A stretch of 46,138 nt of DNA from contig PAQK01000033.1 of NCBI GenBank assembly GCA_002709665.1, forward strand, positions 106,059 through 152,196. The letters are read 5' to 3'. The position numbers and the translations under genes were made by a program. Each line of letters starts with the position of its first letter. The stretch's first letter is position 1. The stretch comes from Gemmatimonadota bacterium (GTDB lineage: Bacteria > Latescibacterota > UBA2968 > GCA-2709665). Positions 35,601-43,986 of this stretch are shown here, piece after piece. The notes under the pieces were generated by a model, which had not been told where the DNA came from, made no database searches, and was given only the letters and a program-made list of their open reading frames with translations.

Positions 35601-36524
35601 TCAGGCCTTGGGAGACATTGTGAGACTTTCCTGCTCACGCCAGAGATAGAGGATGTGCTTGGAATGTCCCAGGTAAGCAGCATAGTCTCTCCCAATTGCC
35701 TTGCTCTTGGACCCATTCGGCAATTTCCCACTGGGCAAGGCGTTTTATTTGCCTCGAGCCTGAGTGATTCTTCTGGAGCCGTTCACCGCGATGGTCATGA
35801 CGCGGTAAGGCGGACCCGACTCGAATCCCACCTGTATCGACCAGATAGAGGTGTTCCCCTTCTGACAATTCTAGGCGTAGGACCCGACACAGTGACTCAT
35901 TGCCTTGCCCTCGCCCTGCAGTTCCTTGGTGGAAAGCAATTCCTTGATCGACCACTGGACCTTTTCTCCGGTCCCTGGCCTGTTCTCTTCCATCTCAAAT
36001 GGACACAATCCTGAAGGTTTCCACTGTCGATGAGGAAGTCGGGTGTCCCTTGCCAGTTGCCGATGCCATTCTTCCACCTGATTCAGCAGTTTCAGAAAGG
36101 TCCTTCCCTTGACGGAGAAGTTGGGCTGTGCGGGAGGCAACTGCAGAACTTCCCCTCCCAGCTGGGCAACTTCCTAAGGAACATACTTCTGATTTTAGAT
36201 GAAGTCGACAATTGGACCCACATGATCTGGGTCGAGCATCGGGTTATTGACAAAAAATTGGATCACGGATTTCCAAAACGCTTCATTCTCGAAGGTCGTG
36301 CCCAGGCGAGTGGCATTTACAGCTCTGACCAGAGGCTGTTCTCCCTCCAGACCGAGTATCTGACTCCAGCGTAGGGCCTCTTCGATGGTGTATCGGTCGG
36401 GGGCCTGCAAGAACAGGTGCACCATTTTCTTGGCAAGCTGTACGGGAATGTCTGCCTTCCGAATATTCTGACCAGAACCAATGTGGAGAAACCTGGCCTG
36501 CTGACCGGAGGTCTCTTCACAAGC
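35601..36524 (-). pseudogene. PcfJ-domain protein, decayed by four in-frame stops
   Basis: Read in a single minus-strand frame from about 36524 to a final TGA at 35601-35603, the translation is coherent: ACEETSGQQARFLHIGSGQN, IRKADIPVQLAKKMVHLFLQ, APDRYTIEEALRWSQ, FFVNNPMLDPDHVGPIVDFI, PNFSVKGRTFLKLLNQVEEW, WSIKELLSTKELQGEGKAMS, HCVGSYA, ITQARGK. These match PcfJ-like proteins (PF14284 type), including the xHCVxSYA core. Stops interrupt it at 36195-36197 (TAA), 36174-36176 (TAG), 35871-35873 (TAG) and 35745-35747 (TAA), with no indel between. Upstream of 36524 the frame is lost. TAA and TAG are normal stops in neighbours, so this is decay, not recoding. Confidence 0.72.
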
Positions 36525-36647
36525 AGTTCGGAATCATGCTGCATCCTATGGAAATGGTTACGTCGTATTTCGCGAGGAGGTGTCGTGCCACTGGTCGCCA
36601 AAGCACATTCCGGCCTGATGACAGTTGAAGACCAGAATTCAGAATGC

Positions 36648-36891
36648 ACGACTTGGCTGTCAGGAAGATGATCGGGATCTCCGCTGTTTCCGAGTCCTCT
36701 TTCAGCCGCTAGAGGTTTCGAATCCATCCATCACAGGCATCATAATACCAAAAAGGATCAGGTCCGGTTTCGCACGAGCAATCAAGTCCAAGGACTGCTG
36801 GCCGTTCTGGGCAACGTTGAGCTGGTAACCGCCTTCAAAGAGGATGGTTCCGAGGACCTGTATGTTGTGTATCGTCTACGATAAGAATCCT
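36648..36891 (-). pseudogene. response-regulator receiver domain relic (phospho-Asp replaced by Gly)
   Basis: Minus-strand translation gives RILIVDDTQ, then after a frameshift NIQVLGTILFEGGYQLNVAQ, SLDLIARAKPDLILFGIMMP, VMDGFETS, then after another shift RLKEDSETAEIPIIFLTAKS. This is a CheY-like receiver: the DD pair, the MMPxMDG loop and the Thr/Ala strand are present. The phospho-acceptor expected in LILLDxMMP is Gly here. The domain stops abruptly before the conserved Lys and runs into the PcfJ relic. It is probably the remains of a hybrid kinase or PleD-like regulator. Confidence 0.7.
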
Positions 36892-37307
36892 GGCGCTAAT
36901 TGTTGGCCCGGCCCTCCGGTAAATCCTGAAGGTGTGTAATCCAAGTTGTCGTGACCACTGCACACATCGTTACCAGGTGTATACTATTGCGATATTTGTC
37001 ACCGGTCAAGTTGTATATGGCTTTATCGTCTATGCGTCTCATCCGGATTCAGAAGAACGGTCTTTTGGACGTCACGCGAAGATTGTGATGGAACCCCCAA
37101 ATTCGGTTACGATGGGCCCGGGCTGGATCTTGCGAGAGACACTCCAAAAAACGGTGGCAAATCGGGCTATAATGCACTATATCAGATCCAGGTGCGTGGA
37201 ACACCAGCACCAATCCTCAGAATAGTCATTAGCTCCTGTGCAGAGAGCGAAGCCGATAAGGCGAAGAGAACCAACGGGCACGGTGAAGGTTGCCGTGAAT
37301 ACCTGCT
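36892..37307. other. 416-bp region without a recognisable gene
   Basis: Neither strand gives a convincing protein. It probably holds further debris of the response-regulator gene (minus strand) and the promoter of the efflux genes starting at 37308. No repeat or terminator was seen. Confidence 0.3.
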
Positions 37308-38447
37308 ATGCCTTCCCCTCTTGAAGAGGCTACCCTCCACCCGACCCGAATCCCTCGCTGGATCTGGGGCGCCCTCGCAGCAGTTTTACTGATGTCCATT
37401 GCCCTGTTCGGGTATCAGCCGTTCCTGTTTTACCTTGAGCACGTGGTAACAGACAATGCCCACATTCAGGGGGCCCTGGTGGCGACTTCTCCTTCCGTGC
37501 CGGGTCGGTTAGAGGAGGTTCTAGTAGAAGAGGGAGATTCGGTATCAAAAGGGCAATTGATCGCTCACTTTCAAGACGATACGTTTATGGCGGAGTTTCA
37601 GCGTGCTGAAGCTGCGAGGGATTACGCAGCTAGCCTGTTGCTGGAAGCTCAAATCAACCTTGAACTGGAGGTGGAACGCGCAGGGCCTCTGGCCAAACGC
37701 GATCAAGCGGACCTGGTGGCTGCCCAGGCACGTCTGGCCGCAGCTCGAGCATCTCGAGAGAAAGCAGATGCGGACCACAAGCGCATTCAACGGCTCTCCG
37801 AGTCCGGTCTGGTTTCGACCGCTGAACTGGACGAGTCTACTACACTGAGCCGGACCAGACGGGCAGACCTCGAAGCAGCCTTGGAAGCTGTACACCACGC
37901 GGAGGCCAATCGCAAGCTCACCAACGGGCACCAGGGGGCATTGCGCATTCGCCGACAGCAGGTGGAAACAGCGCGAGCAGAACTCAATCTGGCATCGGCC
38001 AGTCTTGAGATTGCAGGCATTCGGCTGAAACAATCTCGTCTGGAGAGTCCCGTCAGGGGTATCGTAGCTCGGGTGGCAGCCCGGCCTGGTGAGCGGCTGG
38101 ACGCCGGTCAGACGGTATGTCTCATCCGCGATTTGGATGAATTGCACGTTGTCGCGAATGTGTCAGAAACCGAGATCCGCAATGTTCGAGAGGGACAGCC
38201 CGTACAGATATCTGTCGATGCATTTCCAGATGTCAGGTTCAAGGGGCACGTCCTCAGGGTGGGTTCCGTCACCGGTTCCAAGTTCGCCCTTATCCCTCAG
38301 GAGAGTGTCGGCGGTAATTTCGTAAAGGTGATTCAGAACGTTCCCGTCCGCATTTCTGTGAAAGATCCATCAGCCTTGCTAAAGGTCGGTCTCTCCGCCG
38401 TAGTCAGCATCGACATCAGAGAACTGGAGACGGCGGTTGTCCGCTGA
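37308..38447 (+). CDS. HlyD/EmrA-type membrane fusion protein
   Basis: 379-aa periplasmic adaptor of an efflux system. Order: short cytosolic tail, one membrane anchor (WIWGALAAVLLMSIALFGY, ~19-37), half-lipoyl motif (TDNAHIQGALVATSPSVPGR, ~50-70, GDSVSKGQLIAHF), a long helical hairpin (~95-230, Ala/Glu/Arg-rich coiled coil), second lipoyl half (ARVAARPGERLDAGQTVCLI) and beta-barrel. It would link the inner-membrane MFS pump at 38437 to the outer membrane. ATG at 37308, Shine-Dalgarno weak. It overlaps the pump gene by 11 bases. No outer-membrane TolC gene is in the window. Confidence 0.92.
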   Translation: MPSPLEEATLHPTRIPRWIWGALAAVLLMSIALFGYQPFLFYLEHVVTDNAHIQGALVATSPSVPGRLEEVLVEEGDSVSKGQLIAHFQDDTFMAEFQRAEAARDYAASLLLEAQINLELEVERAGPLAKRDQADLVAAQARLAAARASREKADADHKRIQRLSESGLVSTAELDESTTLSRTRRADLEAALEAVHHAEANRKLTNGHQGALRIRRQQVETARAELNLASASLEIAGIRLKQSRLESPVRGIVARVAARPGERLDAGQTVCLIRDLDELHVVANVSETEIRNVREGQPVQISVDAFPDVRFKGHVLRVGSVTGSKFALIPQESVGGNFVKVIQNVPVRISVKDPSALLKVGLSAVVSIDIRELETAVVR

Positions 38448-39975
38448 CTCCGCATCCTCGCAGGATGCCCCCGTTTTCTACCCGCGCCCCTGGCTGGTGG
38501 TCATCGCCGTAAATTTCGGATCTATTGCCGCACTCGCCAGCAGTATTGGTCTGATCAATCTCTTGATGCCGCGGATGATGGCTGAACTTGCGGCGGACGT
38601 TCAGAGCATCCAGTGGGTGCAAACTTCTTTCCTGTTGACCATGGTTGTGTTGATGCCCGCGGTAGGGTGGGTTGGTGCTGCCGTGGGCCCGAAACGCCTC
38701 TACCTTTCCAGCATGGCCTTGTTCACATTTGGAACGGTGCTTTGCACACTGGCCTGGGATATGCCCAGCATGATCGCCTTCCGGGTGGTCCAAAGCGTGG
38801 GTGCCAGTTTCTTTTTCCCAATGGGTGTTCCGTACATTTTCGACGCCTTTGCGCCGGGCAGACGGGGGAGTGTTCTTGGCGTAAGCCTTCTTATTGGATC
38901 CCTCGGGTCTCTTGGGGGCAACATCTTTGCCTCACATCTCGCCGATGTGCTCGGCTGGCGATGGGGGTTCTATTACCTTCTCCCTTTAACAGCCGCAGGT
39001 TTTTTGCTGGGATTGCTGGTTCTCAAGAACCGTCCCGAATCTCCGGCCGGTCGTTTTGACCTCCCCGGCTGTCTGTCAATGGCCATTGCACTAATCTCCT
39101 TCATTCTCCTCATCACTCGTCGTAACAACGATCTCCTGATGACTACAAAGAACATCTCTCTTCTAGCCATCTGTGTCGTTGCAGTCATCATTTTTATCCT
39201 GGTCGAAAGACGATCTGCTACACCTTTCGTAAACCTCTCCATCTACCGAAACGTCGCTTACGCGGCCGGTAGCATTCTGTCCTTCCTCGTGCCCGCTACA
39301 GCAGTAGCCATTTCCTTCCTCCTGCCAATCTACCTCCAACGGTTGCTTGGGTATTCCATTCTTCAGACGGCACTGCTGCGGGTCCCAATGGGACTGGCGC
39401 TTGTGGTGGTTACACCTCTATCAGGCTGGCTGTCCGACAAAATAGACGTCCGCATCCTGATGTTTAGCGGCGCACTGGGATATCTTGGATCGCTCTATGC
39501 CTTCTCACAGATCGGTATGTACACATCCAGTTCTTCTTTGGCCATCTTGCTGGCATTTATGGGAATCTCCAGCACAGTTCTTTTCTTGCCAATGACGAAT
39601 GCGATGTACACCAGTCTTCCGGATGATATGGTTAGGCTGGGTTCCGGTCTCTCGGCTCTCCTGAGACAGTTGGGGCGTTCCGTTGGGACGGCAGCCATCA
39701 GTGCGATTTTTGCACATCGTCTCGTTGTTCGCTTCGCGGTTCTTGCGGAAGATGTTGCGGTTGCCAGGCCCGGGCTGCAACTCAACCTGGACAGGTTGTC
39801 TGCAAACCTGCAAGACCTGGGTGTACAAGCACCAGATTCCGCAGCCCTCGGTCTACTTCAACGACGACTCTGGGCCGAGGCGACGGTAGCCGCATTTGCA
39901 GACTGCTATCTTGCGATGGCAGTCTGTTTTCTACTCGCACTGGTGCCTGTCTACTTTATTCGTGCAAAGTGTTGA
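38437..39975 (+). CDS. MFS drug efflux transporter, DHA2/EmrB family
   Basis: 512-aa inner-membrane antiporter with about 14 helices. Family features: IQWVQTSFLLTMVVLMPAVG in TM2, GPKRLYLSSMALFTFG in the A-loop, and FRVVQSVGASFFFPMG followed by GWRWGFYYLLPLTA, the DHA2 motif C region. It exports hydrophobic compounds by proton exchange together with the adaptor at 37308. The start is TTG at 38437, inside the adaptor gene, with GGAG 8 bases before it; no ATG fits upstream of TM1. Substrate unknown. Confidence 0.92.
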   Translation: MSADSASSQDAPVFYPRPWLVVIAVNFGSIAALASSIGLINLLMPRMMAELAADVQSIQWVQTSFLLTMVVLMPAVGWVGAAVGPKRLYLSSMALFTFGTVLCTLAWDMPSMIAFRVVQSVGASFFFPMGVPYIFDAFAPGRRGSVLGVSLLIGSLGSLGGNIFASHLADVLGWRWGFYYLLPLTAAGFLLGLLVLKNRPESPAGRFDLPGCLSMAIALISFILLITRRNNDLLMTTKNISLLAICVVAVIIFILVERRSATPFVNLSIYRNVAYAAGSILSFLVPATAVAISFLLPIYLQRLLGYSILQTALLRVPMGLALVVVTPLSGWLSDKIDVRILMFSGALGYLGSLYAFSQIGMYTSSSSLAILLAFMGISSTVLFLPMTNAMYTSLPDDMVRLGSGLSALLRQLGRSVGTAAISAIFAHRLVVRFAVLAEDVAVARPGLQLNLDRLSANLQDLGVQAPDSAALGLLQRRLWAEATVAAFADCYLAMAVCFLLALVPVYFIRAKC

Positions 39976-40141
39976 GAGGTGCGAAATCGGGAGAAAGTCA
40001 AAGGCAAGGAATTCGAGTCATTGGTTGTTCTCGACAGGCTTCCCACTTCGCTGAAGCTTCGTGGGACAGGCGAGCGTGCGGAGTGATTGAGGTGACAGAA
40101 CCCGGGAGCCAGCAGAGGGGTTATACGCGACAGCCAAGAAA

Positions 40142-40543
40142 ATGGGTGTGACCCCTGCCCGACTGGATCAGATACGCTGCCGGTATGGTATTGATCTCGT
40201 CTCCGATCGGGCCATTTATGTAGTTCCCAAGTATTGGACACTGGACACCTGGTTAGGTGAACACGGTTTGTCCTGGACCTGGATCGCCTTTTTTCTAGGA
40301 CCATTCTATTGCTTTATGAGCAGGGCATATCTGCCGGCGTTCGGATTTCTGTTCGTAGTGGCTTTTCTGGAGTGGCTCATTCCTTCGGAATTTACCAAGA
40401 TGTCATCACTCATCCAGCTTGCCATTGGTTTTGCGTGCGCAATAGCCGCGAAGCCCCTGACAGAAGCCCAAATCGTTCGCGGGAGACTGGCCTCAGTGAA
40501 CGGCTGGAGGAATCGGGACGTATCGGCGCGCTGCTTAAAATAG
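40142..40543 (+). CDS. small membrane protein, DUF2628-like, probably frameshifted (tail to 40671)
   Basis: 133 aa with a soluble N-part (RYGIDLVSDRAIYVVPKYW) and membrane segments IAFFLGPFYCFMSRAYLP and FGFLFVVAFLEWLI, followed by LIQLAIGFACAIAAKPLTEA. The pattern W-aFFlGpfyc...RaYlpA resembles DUF2628. The frame ends at 40543, but the neighbouring frame carries SERLEESGRIGALLKIELRV and a further membrane helix (VLVTLGLLTLYFLVFAVYF) to a stop at 40671, so a one-base indel near 40480-40510 probably splits one gene. Function unknown. A terminator follows at 40704. Confidence 0.55.
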   Translation: MGVTPARLDQIRCRYGIDLVSDRAIYVVPKYWTLDTWLGEHGLSWTWIAFFLGPFYCFMSRAYLPAFGFLFVVAFLEWLIPSEFTKMSSLIQLAIGFACAIAAKPLTEAQIVRGRLASVNGWRNRDVSARCLK

Positions 40544-40703
40544 AACTACGCGTGCGGGAGTGGGGCGGTACAGGGGAGTCGGTGCTGGTAACGCTTGGTC
40601 TCCTGACGCTTTATTTCCTGGTATTTGCTGTCTACTTTTTGGCTTTCGATTTGATGTCCGAGGTTTTCTGACCTGAAATCTCACCACCTATCTGAAGAGC
40701 CGC

Positions 40704-40721
40704 TCTCCTTCGATCAGGAGA
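40704..40721 (+). terminator. intrinsic terminator
   Basis: TCTCCT (40704-40709) pairs with AGGAGA (40716-40721), 6-base loop, followed by T7 at 40726-40732. It ends the plus-strand unit just before the convergent deacetylase gene. Confidence 0.55.
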
Positions 40722-40731
40722 TGCATTTTTT

Positions 40732-41493
40732 TCAGTTCCGTTGTTCTCCCGAACGCTTCGACAGGATGTATTCCGCGATGTTGATCATGGTATCCGTCTG
40801 GATTCGGTGACGATTCTCATCAAGGTGTTTTACCAAACCCTGGAAAGCGTTGTTGTCAATCGACAGGTGCTGCCCTCCCACGCCGTGCATACATATGATT
40901 GCCCATTGGCCTTTTTTGGATGCTCCTTCGATGTAGGCAATCAATTCTTCCGCTGTGTTTCCCTCCACTGCCCAGGACCAGGCGTAGGACAGATCTACAA
41001 CTTCTGGAAAATTCGGTCGCTCACCCCATCCACGAGCTGTTTTGAATCGCTTTGCTACCAGGGGAACGTATGTTTCCCGGCCCTCGCCCTCTCCAACGTA
41101 GGTCTGATAGCACGGGTAACAAAATGTCCTGTTGCCGTTCTGCTCAGGAAAGAGGGCATCTAATGCTTCTGTGGCATCATCTATGGTCTCCGCGATGTCC
41201 GCCAAGGTGAGATTTTCGAGGCAATATCCTTCGCGGCTGAACTTGAAATTGCACGAGCAAGGGTGACGGGTGGTGTGGTTGCCAATCTCGTGACCGTTCC
41301 GAGAGACCTCCTGCCATCTTGGTACGAGGTCGGTCCAGTCTTGTTTCCGACCGGGGTTGACGTAAAACGTGCCCTTCAACCGGTGATCGTCCAGGCACGG
41401 GACGGCGTTGTCGAGCTGTGTGATAGCGCCGTCGTCAAATGTGAGTGAAACCGCGCCCTGAATGTCGTCGGGCCAAAAATTCCCTTTGGTCAT
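40732..41493 (-). CDS. polysaccharide deacetylase (NodB/CE4-like)
   Basis: 253-aa metal-dependent deacetylase of the CE4 fold. Motif 1 TFDDG has D20-D21, and motif 2 H73-T-T-R-H77 (NHTTRHPCSC) supplies two metal His; FCYPCYQTYVG corresponds to motif 3 and WAIICMHGVGG to the terminal His motif. It could remove acetyl groups from N-acetylated sugars or act on imides. No signal peptide, so it is cytosolic, which is unusual for cell-wall enzymes and fits catabolism. AGGGA lies upstream of the ATG. It is 9 bases downstream of the epimerase stop, so they form an operon. Confidence 0.9.
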   Translation of the reverse strand: MTKGNFWPDDIQGAVSLTFDDGAITQLDNAVPCLDDHRLKGTFYVNPGRKQDWTDLVPRWQEVSRNGHEIGNHTTRHPCSCNFKFSREGYCLENLTLADIAETIDDATEALDALFPEQNGNRTFCYPCYQTYVGEGEGRETYVPLVAKRFKTARGWGERPNFPEVVDLSYAWSWAVEGNTAEELIAYIEGASKKGQWAIICMHGVGGQHLSIDNNAFQGLVKHLDENRHRIQTDTMINIAEYILSKRSGEQRN

Positions 41494-41502
41494 ATTTCGT
41501 CC

Positions 41503-42474
41503 CTAGTCGGTGGGTAGGATGCCTATGTCTCGCCCTTTCCGATAGGAGAGGGCATCGTCTATCATTCTGAAGATGTCGTATCTGGGTTGGAAATTGAGGA
41601 CGTCTCTTGCTAAGGAAAGGTCGAACTCGTAGAAGGTTGGAATCTCGGGTGATCGAGCTTCTATCCACGGGATATCGAGCTTTTCGGAGAGGTAGGGGAC
41701 GGCCTCATCCCAGGTAAAGGGTCTCGGACCCCCGAGCTGGACGGTTTTGCCAACCGCTTCGGGATTGTCCAGGACACCCGCACACCCGCTGACAATGTCG
41801 CGCACCTCCGCTATGTGCTTCTTGTAGGGTCGACCATTTGCGTCTTGCAAGACCACCAGTCGTTCTTCACCTTCCCAGTGACCGGCCAGACCGGGTTTGT
41901 CCTTGATCTTACTCAGGTAGAACTGAGGAAAATCCAGTATTTCACCTGCTCCCACCACCAGACAGAAACGGAGCACTGATACCGGCAGGTGATAGGTCCT
42001 CCAGTAGCCCAGGCACATCTCTTCGCCGGCGGCCTTTGAGAGTGCGTACCAACCCCTTGGATTTCGCTGGACCGTGTCCTCCGTGAGGGGCGCGGGCATC
42101 CCACCCGAAAGATACTTTTCGAGGACCGCGTCCGTACTGGCGAAAATCAGCTGCGATGGCCCTTTTCGTGCCGCCTCCAGAATATTGAAAGTTCCTCGCA
42201 TGTTGATTTCGAAGTAGTCGTTCTCAGTAAACGGGCCACCCCCCTGAAAGGCCGCGCCAAGGTGGTAGATGCAATCCATATCCTGCGCTGCCCTTTCAAC
42301 ATCTTCCTGGTTGGTTAACGAACCGTCTACCAGTTCCAGGTCTAGGGATTCCAGCTTTTCGGTTCTAGGGTCCTGAGGCCAGACCAGCCCCCGGACTTCA
42401 TGGCCTTGATCAAGGAGTTTTGCCGCAAGGTTGGCCCCAATTCTGCCCGTAATACCAGTAATCAAAATGTCCAT
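41503..42474 (-). CDS. NAD-dependent epimerase/dehydratase (extended SDR)
   Basis: 323-aa extended SDR that modifies sugars or sugar nucleotides using NAD(P). G7xxG10xxG13 (GITGRIG) is the cofactor loop; Y143xxxK147 in GWYALSK and FASTDAV (Ser113/Thr114) form the active site. DIVSGCAGVLDNPEAVG and QPRYDIFRMIDDAL are usual C-terminal landmarks. AGGAACAGAAAG lies upstream of the ATG at 42474. It is co-transcribed with the deacetylase. Unlike the broken epimerase at the left edge, it is intact. Confidence 0.92.
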   Translation of the reverse strand: MDILITGITGRIGANLAAKLLDQGHEVRGLVWPQDPRTEKLESLDLELVDGSLTNQEDVERAAQDMDCIYHLGAAFQGGGPFTENDYFEINMRGTFNILEAARKGPSQLIFASTDAVLEKYLSGGMPAPLTEDTVQRNPRGWYALSKAAGEEMCLGYWRTYHLPVSVLRFCLVVGAGEILDFPQFYLSKIKDKPGLAGHWEGEERLVVLQDANGRPYKKHIAEVRDIVSGCAGVLDNPEAVGKTVQLGGPRPFTWDEAVPYLSEKLDIPWIEARSPEIPTFYEFDLSLARDVLNFQPRYDIFRMIDDALSYRKGRDIGILPTD

Positions 42475-42776
42475 TCTTTCTGTTCCTGAGCTTGAAAATT
42501 CATGTATCTAAATTTTCTGCCTTCGGGCCCGTGTCTGAGTGGTTTCGGTTCTGAAGAACAGGTGTCCTGGGGAACACAGGCCTGAACTGAATTGTTGGCA
42601 GGTCTGTGGGTCATAAATATGGAATCTTGTGGCCTAAAGCAAGTGCAAATGGGATCAAATCTTGGCCCCATATTTTCCTTGCAAAGGACCTGAGATTTTA
42701 CTATTAGTGGGTTCTAACCCAAACGTCCATGCAAATCTCCTAGATTCCAGGTGTGAGCCATCAGTGGGGGAATATA
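42475..42776. other. 302-bp divergent intergenic region
   Basis: Between the minus-strand epimerase operon and the plus-strand PLP enzyme. It must hold promoters for both, but I see no -35/-10 pair good enough to mark and no repeat or hairpin. Confidence 0.3.
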
Positions 42777-43802
42777 ATGGCGCAGCCTCTTTCCTGTGCC
42801 GAACTACGAGTGCGGATTGCCCGTTTGCCCCGAGTGTCGCTGGGACATTTCCCTACGCCGCTGGACTTTTGTCCACGGTTGACAGAGGCGCTGGGGGGGC
42901 CTCGTATCTTCATGAAACGTGACGATTGTACCGGCCTCGCCTTTGGCGGCAACAAGACCCGACAGCTCGAATTCACTGTGGCTCAGGCGGTTCAGGCAGG
43001 CGCGGATGTTCTGGTGGGGGGCGCAGGATCTCAATCGAACCACTGTCGACAGCTTGCGGCGGCGGCGGCTTCGCAGGGAATGGATTGTGCACTGGTGGTG
43101 GTGAAGGACCACAAGAGCTCAGAGAAAGAGGGCAACCTGCTGCTCAACGACCTGCTGGGCGCCACCGTCCGATTTGCAGAAGTGGATTCCCAGGAGGATT
43201 TGAACGAGGCAAAGCAGGACCTGATGGATCGGCTCGTAAGTGAGGGCCGCAAACCGTTCCTGGTGATGCAGTCCGATGTAAGACATTTTGGTGCAATGGG
43301 TTATGCATTGTGCATGGCCGAGCTGGTGGATCAGTTCAGCAATATGGGAGAGCAGCTGGACACTCTGGTGGTCTGCTCGGGCACTACCACTCAGCCCGGG
43401 TTGATTTTCGGCAATCGTATATTGGGAATGGACACTCGGATCATCGGGATGGCACCAATTGTTTGGTCTCACGATCTGAAGGCGGCTTTCCTCGATGTTC
43501 TGGAGAAGATGACCGGGGTTATGGATCTGGACCTCACATTTACAGCGGACGACATTATCAATCTGGCCAGTTATGTTGGTCCTAGAGGATACGGATATCC
43601 CTCGCCCGAAGGGAATGACGCCTTTCGACTGGTTGCCAGGAGCGAAGGGATATTTCTTGATCCGATTTATTCAGGCAAGGCGTTTGCAGGTCTTGCGGAT
43701 CTTGTGCGCAAGGGGCAGATCGGATCGAACGAGACAGTAGTGTTTCTCCACACGGGTGGATCGCCCCTGCTATTCGCTTATTCCGAGGAACTGAGTGTCT
43801 AG
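42777..43802 (+). CDS. D-cysteine desulfhydrase / ACC deaminase family PLP enzyme
   Basis: 341-aa fold-type II PLP enzyme. The PLP lysine is Lys60 in FGGNKTRQLEF, the family signature; GGAGSQSNHCRQ follows, and HTGGSPLLFAY near the C-terminus binds the pyridine side. These enzymes deaminate or desulfhydrate D-cysteine, D-serine-like amino acids or ACC. A GTG lies in frame at 42753, but ATG 42777 has a G-rich AGTGGGGGAA 5-13 bases upstream and suits the family. A 184-base gap separates it from the DegT gene. Its link to the glycan genes is not evident. Confidence 0.92.
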   Translation: MAQPLSCAELRVRIARLPRVSLGHFPTPLDFCPRLTEALGGPRIFMKRDDCTGLAFGGNKTRQLEFTVAQAVQAGADVLVGGAGSQSNHCRQLAAAAASQGMDCALVVVKDHKSSEKEGNLLLNDLLGATVRFAEVDSQEDLNEAKQDLMDRLVSEGRKPFLVMQSDVRHFGAMGYALCMAELVDQFSNMGEQLDTLVVCSGTTTQPGLIFGNRILGMDTRIIGMAPIVWSHDLKAAFLDVLEKMTGVMDLDLTFTADDIINLASYVGPRGYGYPSPEGNDAFRLVARSEGIFLDPIYSGKAFAGLADLVRKGQIGSNETVVFLHTGGSPLLFAYSEELSV

Positions 43803-43986
43803 AATGTCAGTGATATCTGTCCAGGCAATGGAAAGTCGCTGAAAAACCCTTGTTTCAGACACCAAATTTTAGGGTGCAAGTAAACAGGATTGTTTATATT
43901 CAGGCAGGTTTGAGGAGTGAGCGGCATCGCGTGTGCCCTCGTGTTGACCAGATTGGGGATGTGGCAGGTAAACAAGGAGGATTGAA

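Noticed and set aside
35601-36524. Stop-codon recoding (TAG/TAA read as amino acids) in the PcfJ region
   Set aside because: TAA and TAG end intact genes nearby (for example at 14192, 26800 and 29339), and the adjacent receiver relic also contains indels, so pseudogene decay is simpler.
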